A DNA stretch of 64,000 bases, taken from NCBI RefSeq assembly GCF_007754155.1, contig NZ_CP037423.1, forward strand, positions 10,164,938-10,228,937, read 5' to 3'. The stretch comes from Stieleria neptunia. GTDB lineage: Bacteria > Planctomycetota > Planctomycetia > Pirellulales > Pirellulaceae. A model generated the notes under the pieces. That model worked only from the letters and a program-made list of their open reading frames with translations, had not been told where the DNA came from and ran no database searches. Of the stretch, positions 55,414 through 63,115 are shown one piece after another; the stretch's first letter is position 1; every line of letters begins with the position of its first letter. Position numbers and translations under genes: made by a program.

Positions 55414-57594
55414 TCATTGCATCTCTCCGTTGTCCGTGCCAAATCCAACCACCTTGAAACTCACTTCTTGTCCATCGCCGTTGGCGGTATTTATGGCCAG
55501 ATCGCGAACCGTCTCGCCGCACGTCAGCATCTCGCTGCCCCAGTACGGGTTTTGCAATTCACCGCCGGGTTGCATCCAATCGCCGCCACCGCCGGGGACC
55601 ATCGGGCAATACATGTGGACCAGCGACTTGGCGGTTTTAGGGCCGCGTGCAATCGTTGCGGCGTGCAACATCGCGTGGCTGACACTGCGATACGCTTCGC
55701 GAGCGGTTTCGAGGGAACCGTCCATCCGCGACGCTCCGCGACGGGCGCTAGCGAATCGTGTTTGTGCTGTGTCAGGAACTTCCGCCAACATTTCCAGCTT
55801 GTTAAGTGAATCCAGTAGAGTATTGAGCGCAACGGGTGGTGGCGTCACGTCGGCCGCCATCGCGCATTGAATCTCAAAATAGGCATCGTATGCCCGATCG
55901 AATTGCTCGCCGGATTGACCCGCAAGCATCACAGGATCACGACTGGGGAGATCAAGCGGACCGGGCGAATAACTCGGTGCCTTGCTGGGGTCCATCAAGG
56001 ACGGGTTTCCCGCAAGCTGCATTTGCGAGTCAATCAAGAAGTTGCCATTGGTTGCAACCGTTTCCCCAGCGGCCATGCCTTCGACGATGATCGCGTCGTC
56101 GTCATTCATCGCGCCGACGGTAACGCGGCGAATTTCAAAACGCCCCGGCTCGGTCTCGACATAGACGACACCCCGCTCACCCGTCAGCAACACGGAGTCA
56201 CGAGGCACGGTGACGACGCGCTGGGCTTCGACGGGTTTTGGCGAATAGCCCAGTTGCGATGTCGGAATCAGATCCATGCCACAAAGGGGACAATCGCCGG
56301 GTTCATCGCGGATCACTTGCGGGTGCATCGGGCTGATGTATTTTTCGGCCAGTGCCGGGTCGTAAACCATGTCGACCGGGACCGCGGGAACGCTGACCCG
56401 AGCCGTCGCATAGTCGCCGGGCCGCAGCTTGCCGTCATAGTTCATCACTTCGACGCGAACGCGAACGGTTCGAGTCACCGGGTCGACCGTGGGGTCGATG
56501 AAGGCGACACGCCCAGTGAAGACTTCGCCCGGCATCGACTGAATTTCTGCTTCGACTTGTTGACCGAAACGGACCAACGAAGCGTCGTCGGGGAATAGGT
56601 CCAACATCATCCAAACGGAGGTCAGGTCCGCGATGCGATAAATTTTCTGACCCGTTTTGACATAGTCACCTTCGACCGCTGCCTTTTCCAGTACCGTTCC
56701 CGTCTGAGGCGACTTGATTCGGATGCGTGACTGCGGCTTGCGGCTCTTGCCAAGGTCTTCGATTTGCCCGGTCGTCATTCCGAGTTCGCTGAGGTTTTCG
56801 CGTGCCATCGCTTGCATGTCGGGACTGTTGATACTGAATCGCCCCACCGAATTGCTTTCCAAGCTGGTGATGTACTCTGTCTGCGCGGAGTACAGCTTGG
56901 GGCTGTAGATCAACGCCAAGTCGTCGCCTTCTTTGACTTTGACACCGACATAGTCGGCATACAATTCTTCGAGTCGCCCGTCAATGTATGCGGAGATCGT
57001 TGACAGTCGGCTTTCGTCAAAGTCGATCGAGCCGATCGTGCGAATCGTTCGATTCATCTCGCCCATCTTGCTGGTCGCGGTTTGAATGCCAACCAGCCGC
57101 CGCGCCGATGATTCAATCGTGACTGAGATCCCGTCGCCGCCACCGCCGCCGGTTGCTTCAACCAACTCCATTGCACAAACGGGGCAGCGGCCCGGTTCGG
57201 TCGATGGCGGAGTACACATCATCGGGCAGATATATCGTTTTTCCTCGCCGCCGCCCGCATCGGCGACCGCTTCCGACTCGCCACCGGAGAAACCATTGGC
57301 GGTCACCCATTCGGAACGTTGTGCGAAGCCAATCATGACCAAAATTAATGCGGCCACGGCGGTGACGACAGCTGCGTTCACTCCAACGCGCAAAAGCCAT
57401 CCAAAGCCACCGACTTTCGTTTCCGCCAACGCCGTCGATGAAGCGGGTGCTTCCGGAGTGCTGGCTTCGGCCGGTGATTCTGGCTGGTTTGCTGGGTCGG
57501 CTGAATCCGTTGCGTCGACCTTGGCGTCTGATGACTTCGTTTCCGCTGACGCGGCCGGTTTCTCGTCCGTACTAGGCTGATGACTCTTGTTCAT
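55414..57594 (-). CDS. cusB: CusB-type membrane fusion protein with two metal-binding modules and DUF3347-like tail
   Basis: 726 residues from ATG 57594, which has AAGGAGG eight bases upstream; the frame also runs up to an ATG at 57714. A low-complexity acidic/Pro N-terminus, then one membrane anchor (about 69-90). Heavy-metal-binding module 1: YICPMMCTPP..PGRCPVCAMELVEA (121-147). Periplasmic adaptor core: SARRLVGIQTA, IDGRLEELYADYVGVKVKEGD, RIKSPQTGTVLEKAAVEGDYV, RIADLTSVWMMLDLFPDDA, RPGDYATARVSVP. Module 2: YISPMHPQVIRDEPGDCPLCGMDLIP, placed after the beta-barrel. C-terminus: DRAYDAYFEIQCAMAAD.., MYCPM.., LQNPYWGSEMLTCGE, a DUF3347-like domain. It links CusA to the outer-membrane factor and passes metal to the pump. 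Confidence 0.9.
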   Translation of the reverse strand: MNKSHQPSTDEKPAASAETKSSDAKVDATDSADPANQPESPAEASTPEAPASSTALAETKVGGFGWLLRVGVNAAVVTAVAALILVMIGFAQRSEWVTANGFSGGESEAVADAGGGEEKRYICPMMCTPPSTEPGRCPVCAMELVEATGGGGGDGISVTIESSARRLVGIQTATSKMGEMNRTIRTIGSIDFDESRLSTISAYIDGRLEELYADYVGVKVKEGDDLALIYSPKLYSAQTEYITSLESNSVGRFSINSPDMQAMARENLSELGMTTGQIEDLGKSRKPQSRIRIKSPQTGTVLEKAAVEGDYVKTGQKIYRIADLTSVWMMLDLFPDDASLVRFGQQVEAEIQSMPGEVFTGRVAFIDPTVDPVTRTVRVRVEVMNYDGKLRPGDYATARVSVPAVPVDMVYDPALAEKYISPMHPQVIRDEPGDCPLCGMDLIPTSQLGYSPKPVEAQRVVTVPRDSVLLTGERGVVYVETEPGRFEIRRVTVGAMNDDDAIIVEGMAAGETVATNGNFLIDSQMQLAGNPSLMDPSKAPSYSPGPLDLPSRDPVMLAGQSGEQFDRAYDAYFEIQCAMAADVTPPPVALNTLLDSLNKLEMLAEVPDTAQTRFASARRGASRMDGSLETAREAYRSVSHAMLHAATIARGPKTAKSLVHMYCPMVPGGGGDWMQPGGELQNPYWGSEMLTCGETVRDLAINTANGDGQEVSFKVVGFGTDNGEMQ

Positions 57595-58008
57595 GCTTGA
57601 CCCCTCCTTGTTTTCAGGCACGGATGCTTCGCCAGTTGTTTGAGCGACTGGCTCGAAGTGCTTTTCCGAAACCTCGTCCGTTAAATTATTAGTGAGATGA
57701 TTTTGATTTGACATATAGATGAACTCCGCATCGCCGAATCGTTGGCGAAGACGCGAAAACTGCGGCTGATCGACGACAAACCGGAGGCAATTTGCCGCTA
57801 ATAAGTCACTCGCCGTCAGGCTGTGAATGGTCGGACGGAATTCAACCGTCGATCGAAACTGGGTTTGAAGCGGTCCATTCGCGGGCGTCGAACAAACTGC
57901 ATACGCGCGGGGCGCAGGATTTAGCAAAGAACAGCCAAGAGCAAACGAAAGATCGTTTGAACACGCGGTCTGTGTGAAACTCGCGTGAAACTGCTCAAGC
58001 AGACAGAC
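57595..58008 (-). other. Leader/intergenic region upstream of cusB
   Basis: 414 bases. The cusB frame continues upstream to an ATG at 57714 (MSNQNHLTNNLTDEVSEKHF), giving either a 40-residue extension or a leader peptide, and is open to 57927. ACATATAGATG near 57711 is AT-rich. No CsoR-type site was seen here. No other gene. Confidence 0.4.
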
Positions 58009-58596
58009 TCACAGCCGCCAATTACAGAGATGGAATTGCGAGAACCGCTCGGGCGAGTTCAACGCGTCGCCGCGGAAAAGACGCGGCGGAATGAGAACGG
58101 CGTCACCAAAAATAGTCGATAGATCCGCGAAGCGGATTGCAACCGAGTCGCGCCGCTCAATCGTGGGGCGAGTGGGCGACGAGTCGCCGATGGGCTGACT
58201 TTCCATACCGCAATGACAAGTCGACGTAACCTCGCGGGCCTGCTGGTCGTCGGTCTCACCAGCGTTGGCGGTGCTGATGACGATGACCTGAAGCTCAAGC
58301 GTTTCGCCCGCCTCCGGCTCTCCAGACATCATCTCTTTTTCGGTCCATTCCTGATTGGGCCGTTGCGACGTTGCGATACAGCAACTGCCGTCGCCATCCT
58401 GATCACCGCCGCCACAACAGCCGCATTTCTCAGTCGGCGAAGAAACTTCGCAACATCCACAGCCTTCGCACATCAGGCCGGAGGCACACTCGGAACCGCA
58501 ATCGCTGGAGAAAACCAACGCTATCCCCGGCTGGATCATCATTGCGACGACCAGTGAAAGATTAACGACGGTGCGAATTAGACGCGAGCGAAGCAC
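58009..58596 (-). CDS. Cys-rich exported protein, metallothionein-like
   Basis: 195 residues from a GTG at 58596, with GGAAGG five bases upstream; the frame is open to an ATG at 58653. A signal peptide-like leader (LIRTVVNLSLVVAMMIQPGIAL) is followed by a dense Cys block: SDCGSECASGLMCEGCGCCE, then KCGCCGG and GSCC, about 13 Cys in 50 residues with CxC, CC and CxxC patterns, and later STCHCGMES. The rest is polar and unrecognised. The predicted role is periplasmic sequestration of copper or another soft metal. It is divergent from the TolC-like gene, with a shared 134-base control region. It is not a known metallothionein family as far as I can tell. Confidence 0.7.
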   Translation of the reverse strand: MLRSRLIRTVVNLSLVVAMMIQPGIALVFSSDCGSECASGLMCEGCGCCEVSSPTEKCGCCGGGDQDGDGSCCIATSQRPNQEWTEKEMMSGEPEAGETLELQVIVISTANAGETDDQQAREVTSTCHCGMESQPIGDSSPTRPTIERRDSVAIRFADLSTIFGDAVLIPPRLFRGDALNSPERFSQFHLCNWRL

Positions 58597-58624
58597 TTGG
58601 ACCTTCCGAAACAGATACCTAGGA

Positions 58625-58645
58625 CCGGTATAAGGAGTATATCGG
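58625..58645. promoter_or_regulatory. Imperfect dyad between Cys-rich and TolC-like genes
   Basis: CCGGTATA (58625-58632) and TATATCGG (58638-58645) are imperfect inverted arms around AGGAG. The position, in the shared divergent promoter, suits a regulator site or promoter core; it differs from the CsoR-type sites. Confidence 0.35.
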
Positions 58646-58730
58646 AAATACACTCAGAAAGTTCAAGACGAATATGATTCATCACGGAACTTTTCATCAT
58701 GAAAGGATAGCTGGACGGAGCCAGTTTGTC

Positions 58731-60395
58731 ATGCGCACCCCAAAAAGCACGGTTTTTTCACGAACTCGCAGGCGGCATTTGCTGGCTTTGTCCCTGATCA
58801 CACTCTCCGTTGGCGGTTGTGCAAGCGGGCCCGTTCGTCCCAACGCGTCGCGGCACGCCGCAACGCGACCGACGGTCAGCGAAGAGCCATTGGGGGACAA
58901 ATTGCGGCAGGCCGCACCCGCCGAAAGCGACGACTTGACCTTTCATACCGTGGGGTACGGCGAGCCTCTGGCGAGTGGCGGAGTTGTACTCGCGACACAA
59001 CTCGACCTCTCACCGCCGATGCGGTTGGGGGACGAGGACGAAGATGGCGAAACGAAGCCAACGACGCTCGGGGAAATGCTTGAAAACAACGACGTAGATC
59101 AGGTCAACGAAAATTCCGACTACAACGAGGACAAAAGTGACGGACAGCCGGGAGTTGGCAACGCAGCTAACTCATTTGGTGAGGCGGATAGGGTCGGGAC
59201 GCGACAACCCATCGACTACTTCATCGCCCAGGCTCTGGCGGCTCACCCCAGCATTCAAGCCGCACGCCAACGTGTTCAGGCGGAACTGGATCGGATTCCG
59301 CAGGTCACCGCATTGCCGGATCCTCAATTCAACAACACGTTCTGGCCGCTACATGACAACTCAATTCAAACAGCTTCCGGGCGCGTTGCCAACCAGATGT
59401 CGCTACAGCAGGGCGTCCCATTTCCAGACAAGCTGCGCACCAAAGGCTCCATCGCTAGTCGCGAGGCACAGATGGCCCAGGCGGAAGTGGAACGCATCGA
59501 ACGACAGATCACTGAATCGGTTCGCTTAGCCTATTACGAAGTTTGGTACGCGACTCGTGCGATCGCGATCATTAAAGAATCTCGCGACCTAGTCGACGAC
59601 CTTGCCAAAGTAGCCGAGGCACGCTATCGCAGCGGTGGAACACAGCAGGACGTGCTTCGGGCGCAGCTGGAAATCGACCGACTTGATGATCAGATTGTGC
59701 AACTGAACAAGCAACTGGGGATGTCGCAGGCCGACCTTGCGGCGTTGCTTCAACAACCCGTTTCATTGTTGCCTCAAGCGGTCGAGGAACTTGGCGTCGC
59801 CGACGCGCCAATGCAGCTCGAAGGATTGATTGCCCAAGCCGAGCAATGCAATCCGAGCTTGCGTGGCTTGGCCGCAGAGATTCAACGTGATCGCCAAAAG
59901 CAACGACTCGCTTGCCTGCAGCAATATCCCGACTTCATGGTCGGACTCAATTGGGGAATCGTCAGCGACAACCACGATGTGATCAGTCCGGTGGCTAATG
60001 GTAACGACCAACTTAGCATCACCTTTGGGACAACACTTCCGATCTGGCGTGAGAAGATCAATGCGGGTGTTCGAGAAGCTTCACGACGAGCGAGCAGCAC
60101 GCAACAACGCCTGGAAGCTGAGCGTGATGAAATCTATGGCCGTCTGCGTCGATTGCTAGTTCAAGCTGACTCACTGGTCGAACAAACGAACATCTACGAA
60201 AACCGCCTTATCCCCAGAACTGAAGACACATTGAAGTTAGCGATCGCCGACTATCGTGGTGAACGTACCGACTTTTTCACGTTGATTGAAACCTATCGCG
60301 AGCTATTGATGTTTGAGACGCAGCTTGCTCGCATCAACGCGACCCTAGCCGGTGCGATCGCCCAGATTGATCGCACGGTCGGGTGTCCGTATTGA
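58731..60395 (+). CDS. TolC/CusC-family outer-membrane efflux lipoprotein
   Basis: 554 residues from ATG 58731 (MRTPKSTVFSRTRRR); the longer frame from 58674 is less likely. The lipobox is TLSVGGC, so lipid-anchored like CusC. An unusual acidic, low-complexity region (about 90-155: DEDEDGETKPTTLGEMLENN) precedes the OEP core. The two OEP repeats are seen at AQALAAHPSIQAARQRVQAE..VRLAYYEVWYATRAI and AEQCNPSLRGLAAEIQRDRQ..LFTLIETYRELLMFETQLAR-like helices. It is the exit duct of the CusBA pump, transcribed divergently from the rest of the cus genes. Confidence 0.88.
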   Translation: MRTPKSTVFSRTRRRHLLALSLITLSVGGCASGPVRPNASRHAATRPTVSEEPLGDKLRQAAPAESDDLTFHTVGYGEPLASGGVVLATQLDLSPPMRLGDEDEDGETKPTTLGEMLENNDVDQVNENSDYNEDKSDGQPGVGNAANSFGEADRVGTRQPIDYFIAQALAAHPSIQAARQRVQAELDRIPQVTALPDPQFNNTFWPLHDNSIQTASGRVANQMSLQQGVPFPDKLRTKGSIASREAQMAQAEVERIERQITESVRLAYYEVWYATRAIAIIKESRDLVDDLAKVAEARYRSGGTQQDVLRAQLEIDRLDDQIVQLNKQLGMSQADLAALLQQPVSLLPQAVEELGVADAPMQLEGLIAQAEQCNPSLRGLAAEIQRDRQKQRLACLQQYPDFMVGLNWGIVSDNHDVISPVANGNDQLSITFGTTLPIWREKINAGVREASRRASSTQQRLEAERDEIYGRLRRLLVQADSLVEQTNIYENRLIPRTEDTLKLAIADYRGERTDFFTLIETYRELLMFETQLARINATLAGAIAQIDRTVGCPY

Positions 60396-60477
60396 AGAAG
60401 CGGAGTGTGGGAGAGAGAAAGCGGTTGAGTGACGACTGTCGCAAACTCTCCGTGTCTCCCGCTCTCCCTGACTCTTT

Positions 60478-61059
60478 TCATTCCCAACCGAGCTGCAGTA
60501 AGACTTCACGCAAATCGGCACGGGCACGGTTCAACCTCGAACCGACCGTGCCTTCTGGAATACCAACCGCGTCGGCGATTTCGCGGTACGACAAATCCTC
60601 TTGCTCCTTCAGCACCAAGACGACTCGTAACTCCGGGTCAATTCTTGACAAGGCAACGTCAAGCAACTCGCCTTGCTCTGTCCGCTCCCTCGTGTCGTGG
60701 GAATACCCCGATGGATCATCGAGCAACGAGTCCGTCGTGTGACGAGACCTTGAACGAATGAACTGCAGAGCTTCGTTGCTAGCCAGGCGGTAAACCCAAG
60801 TTTCCAGCTTCGACCGGCCATCGAATTTATCAAGCTTGCGGAACAGGTGGATGAAGACTTGCTGCGTCGCATCGTCCGCATCCTGAATTCCGACCATGCG
60901 GACCATCTGCGCGTACACCCGCTGGCTACACCGTTCATACAGCATACACATCGCGTCCTGGTCGCCCGCAATGCAAGCAGCCACCATTTGCTTTGTGGAA
61001 TCTTGATCCGCAACTGCAGAGTCGTCGAACGCGGATTGGTCACTCGGGTGGCTATTCAA
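60478..61059 (-). CDS. Second ECF sigma factor of the copper island, no adjacent anti-sigma
   Basis: 193 residues. Region 2: MLYERCSQRVYAQMVRMVGIQDADDATQQVFIHLFRKLDKF and SKLETWVYRLASNEALQFIRSR; region 4: LVLKEQEDLSYREIADAVGIPEGTVGSRLNRARADLREVLLQLGWE. Very similar to the 43068 sigma in length and C-terminus (LGWE). No ZAS or FecR gene follows; downstream lies the end of the TolC-like gene on the other strand. It is divergent from the 61253 gene with 193 bases between, so it may drive that gene. It may share the Cys-cluster anti-sigma factor at 43597 (inference). Confidence 0.88.
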   Translation of the reverse strand: MNSHPSDQSAFDDSAVADQDSTKQMVAACIAGDQDAMCMLYERCSQRVYAQMVRMVGIQDADDATQQVFIHLFRKLDKFDGRSKLETWVYRLASNEALQFIRSRSRHTTDSLLDDPSGYSHDTRERTEQGELLDVALSRIDPELRVVLVLKEQEDLSYREIADAVGIPEGTVGSRLNRARADLREVLLQLGWE

Positions 61060-61252
61060 TCAGGGGTTCCTTCGCGTTACAGGCCGTGCAGAATCCAACG
61101 CTGCAGTCGACAGGCGTGCGAATCCGCACGTCCATGCCGAGACAATTTTGCAGCGTTTTCGTGAAGAACCCGAATCGAGCCAGCATCCAATTACCCGATT
61201 GAGGAAACGACCTCAACAAAGAATTCTCCCCTCTCCTCGAACAGGAAAATAG

Positions 61253-61855
61253 ATGTCCACGAAACACGTCGGTAAATTGCTGCTCGGTTTGGCAGTCATG
61301 TTCGCCGCCACCTCCCTTGTTCCGCAACCCGTCTTGGCACAGAGCAAAATTCGATCGCCAGTCGAACGACGGCAAGACCCAGGTGGCGGATTTTGGGCAA
61401 ACCAGCGAGCTTCCCGCAACATCCAGCACGCCCGGAACTACTCGCAAAGTATCCAACGATACGCGACCCAGGCGCCGGTGATCCGGCCGCAGGTCACGCA
61501 AGCGGAATCGCAATTGCTCGGCAATCAAATCCAGAGCATTCAGCGAGAAATGGTGGTCATTCGCGACCAAAATGCGAGCAGCCCACAGGTCGTCGAGCAG
61601 GTCAAGGCGATTGAATCGAAGTTGTCCAAAGTGGCTGACACACAGGAAATGCTGCACGCCGAATGCTGCAAAGACTCGCCCGACGGAAAGGTTTGTGGTG
61701 ACATTTCGAAGAAGATTACGGCCGCGCTCGACCAGATCGTAAAAGACCATGCCAAGCTGATGAAGACGATGGGCCACGAGGACGCCGCTCATGACGCGAT
61801 GAAACACGACCACTCCACCACCGAAGGCGAGACGCCAGCAAAAAGCGGTGAGTGA
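61253..61855 (+). CDS. Exported protein with Cys motif and His-rich tail
   Basis: 200 residues; signal peptide MSTKHVGKLLLGLAVMFAATSLVPQPVLAQ. The mature protein is largely helical (AESQLLGNQIQSIQREMVVI, QVVEQVKAIESKLSKVA). A Cys motif MLHAECCKDSPDGKVCGD lies near 143-160 and the C-terminus is His-rich (HEDAAHDAMKHDHSTTE). I recognise no named family. Given the neighbours, a periplasmic metal-binding helper is likely. The Met-rich/Spy-like gene follows in the same direction after 200 bases, with a CsoR-type site between them. Confidence 0.65.
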   Translation: MSTKHVGKLLLGLAVMFAATSLVPQPVLAQSKIRSPVERRQDPGGGFWANQRASRNIQHARNYSQSIQRYATQAPVIRPQVTQAESQLLGNQIQSIQREMVVIRDQNASSPQVVEQVKAIESKLSKVADTQEMLHAECCKDSPDGKVCGDISKKITAALDQIVKDHAKLMKTMGHEDAAHDAMKHDHSTTEGETPAKSGE

Positions 61856-61967
61856 GAGCGTCCATGACATTGCGTTTCATCGAAGCGAATTGTTTTTGAA
61901 AGTCATGATCCGCTTCGGCGCTCGTCGCCGAGCGGATCGTTGTTACTGTCACCGACAGATTCTAACT

Positions 61968-61982
61968 TACCCCGCCAGGGTA
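61968..61982. promoter_or_regulatory. Putative CsoR operator before the Met-rich gene
   Basis: TACCCCGCCAGGGTA is a full TACCC-N5-GGGTA palindrome, the classical CsoR operator core. It lies 74 bases before the ATG of the gene at 62056. It is the best match in the window and shares its layout with the copA site. Confidence 0.7.
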
Positions 61983-62055
61983 TCAAGGGCGGCGGATTAG
62001 CTGCCATCCGTCGCTGTATTTTTCTTTCTGACTGAAACCAACAAGGCATTCTCCC

Positions 62056-63060
62056 ATGAAATTCACGTCACCGTTGAGTAAACGGACCCTTTCAGCCGCT
62101 TTGATCGCCAGCAGCCTACTTTTGTCCTCTCCTTCGTTATTTGCACAAACCAAAACTGATCCGCATGCCGCTCACCCAGCCGCTTCAGAAACTGCGGACG
62201 GCGACCTCGCCACTCAATTGCAAACGTTGCGCAAGAAAGTGGCCGACCTAGAAACAACCCTGCAGTCGCAACACACAGCTCGCTATGGCGCGGACGCGAA
62301 GCCCGGCGCGATGTCGAATATGGCAATGAGCCAAGATGCTGCCGATCCGTCGTCCGGTTCGGATTCCGCAGGCATGGGCGGAATGAAAGGTATGGACAGC
62401 ATGAAGATGGGTGGAATGAAAAAGGGAATGATGAAGGGGATGGACGGCATGAACCAAGACACGACCGGCTCGTCGATGTCGTCCGGCGGCACGGGCATGG
62501 GAATGAAAGGGATGTCCGGCGGTATGGGAATGATGTCGGGCATGGGAGGAATGTCAGGTGGCATGGGGTTGGGCAAAGGGATGGGAATGATGAAAGGCAT
62601 GGGGATGATGGGGCGTAACCCCGCCATGAAATCATCCATGGATGGGATGGGTTCAATGGGAAACATGAGCATGCCATCCGCCCTGCCAGGCTTTGCCGGC
62701 GCGTCGCACCTGTACCACATCGGCGAGACCGGATTCTTCCTCGATCATCCGCAGCACATCACGCTGTCGGACGATCAACAACTCAAACTGAACCAGATCA
62801 AGGAAGCCGCATTGCTGGCAACCGCCACCGCGGAGCGCCAGATCGAAGAAGCCGAGCAAGAACTCTGGATGCTAACAGCCGAAGCCCAACCCGACATCAA
62901 CAAGATCGAAGCGAAAGCAAGAGAGATCGCCAAACTGCAAGCCGACAATCGCATCGCATTCATCCGATCGGTTGGCGAAGCCGCAAAAGTGTTGACCGAA
63001 GAACAACGCCAAACGCTCGTTGGAACGTCTAGCACAAGTGAAATCGCTCCGGCGAAGTGA
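62056..63060 (+). CDS. Met-rich exported protein with Spy/CpxP-like (LTxxQ) helical domain
   Basis: 334 residues; signal peptide to about LFAQ30, then a short His patch (PHAAHP) and a coiled coil (LATQLQTLRKKVADLETTLQ). Residues 86-206 hold about 35 Met in MGGMKGM-type repeats, a low-affinity Cu(I)/Ag(I) trap like those in CusF, CopK or PcoC-type proteins but far larger. Residues about 220-320 (HPQHITLSDDQQLKLNQIKE.., ATATAERQIEEAEQELWMLT, KVLTEEQRQTLVG) form an LTxxQ/ZraP-like helical hairpin of the periplasmic metal-stress chaperone superfamily. It is preceded by a CsoR-type operator. I infer a dual copper buffer and chaperone. Confidence 0.78.
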   Translation: MKFTSPLSKRTLSAALIASSLLLSSPSLFAQTKTDPHAAHPAASETADGDLATQLQTLRKKVADLETTLQSQHTARYGADAKPGAMSNMAMSQDAADPSSGSDSAGMGGMKGMDSMKMGGMKKGMMKGMDGMNQDTTGSSMSSGGTGMGMKGMSGGMGMMSGMGGMSGGMGLGKGMGMMKGMGMMGRNPAMKSSMDGMGSMGNMSMPSALPGFAGASHLYHIGETGFFLDHPQHITLSDDQQLKLNQIKEAALLATATAERQIEEAEQELWMLTAEAQPDINKIEAKAREIAKLQADNRIAFIRSVGEAAKVLTEEQRQTLVGTSSTSEIAPAK

Positions 63061-63115
63061 AGCGGGATCGACGTCGAGATTGAGCCATCGAACCTAGCAA
63101 CAATAGAAAGCAACG

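Noticed and set aside
61052..61870. Minus-strand frame of 272 codons covering the 61253 gene
   Set aside because: It runs antisense to a gene with a signal peptide and overlaps the sigma start; no family features.
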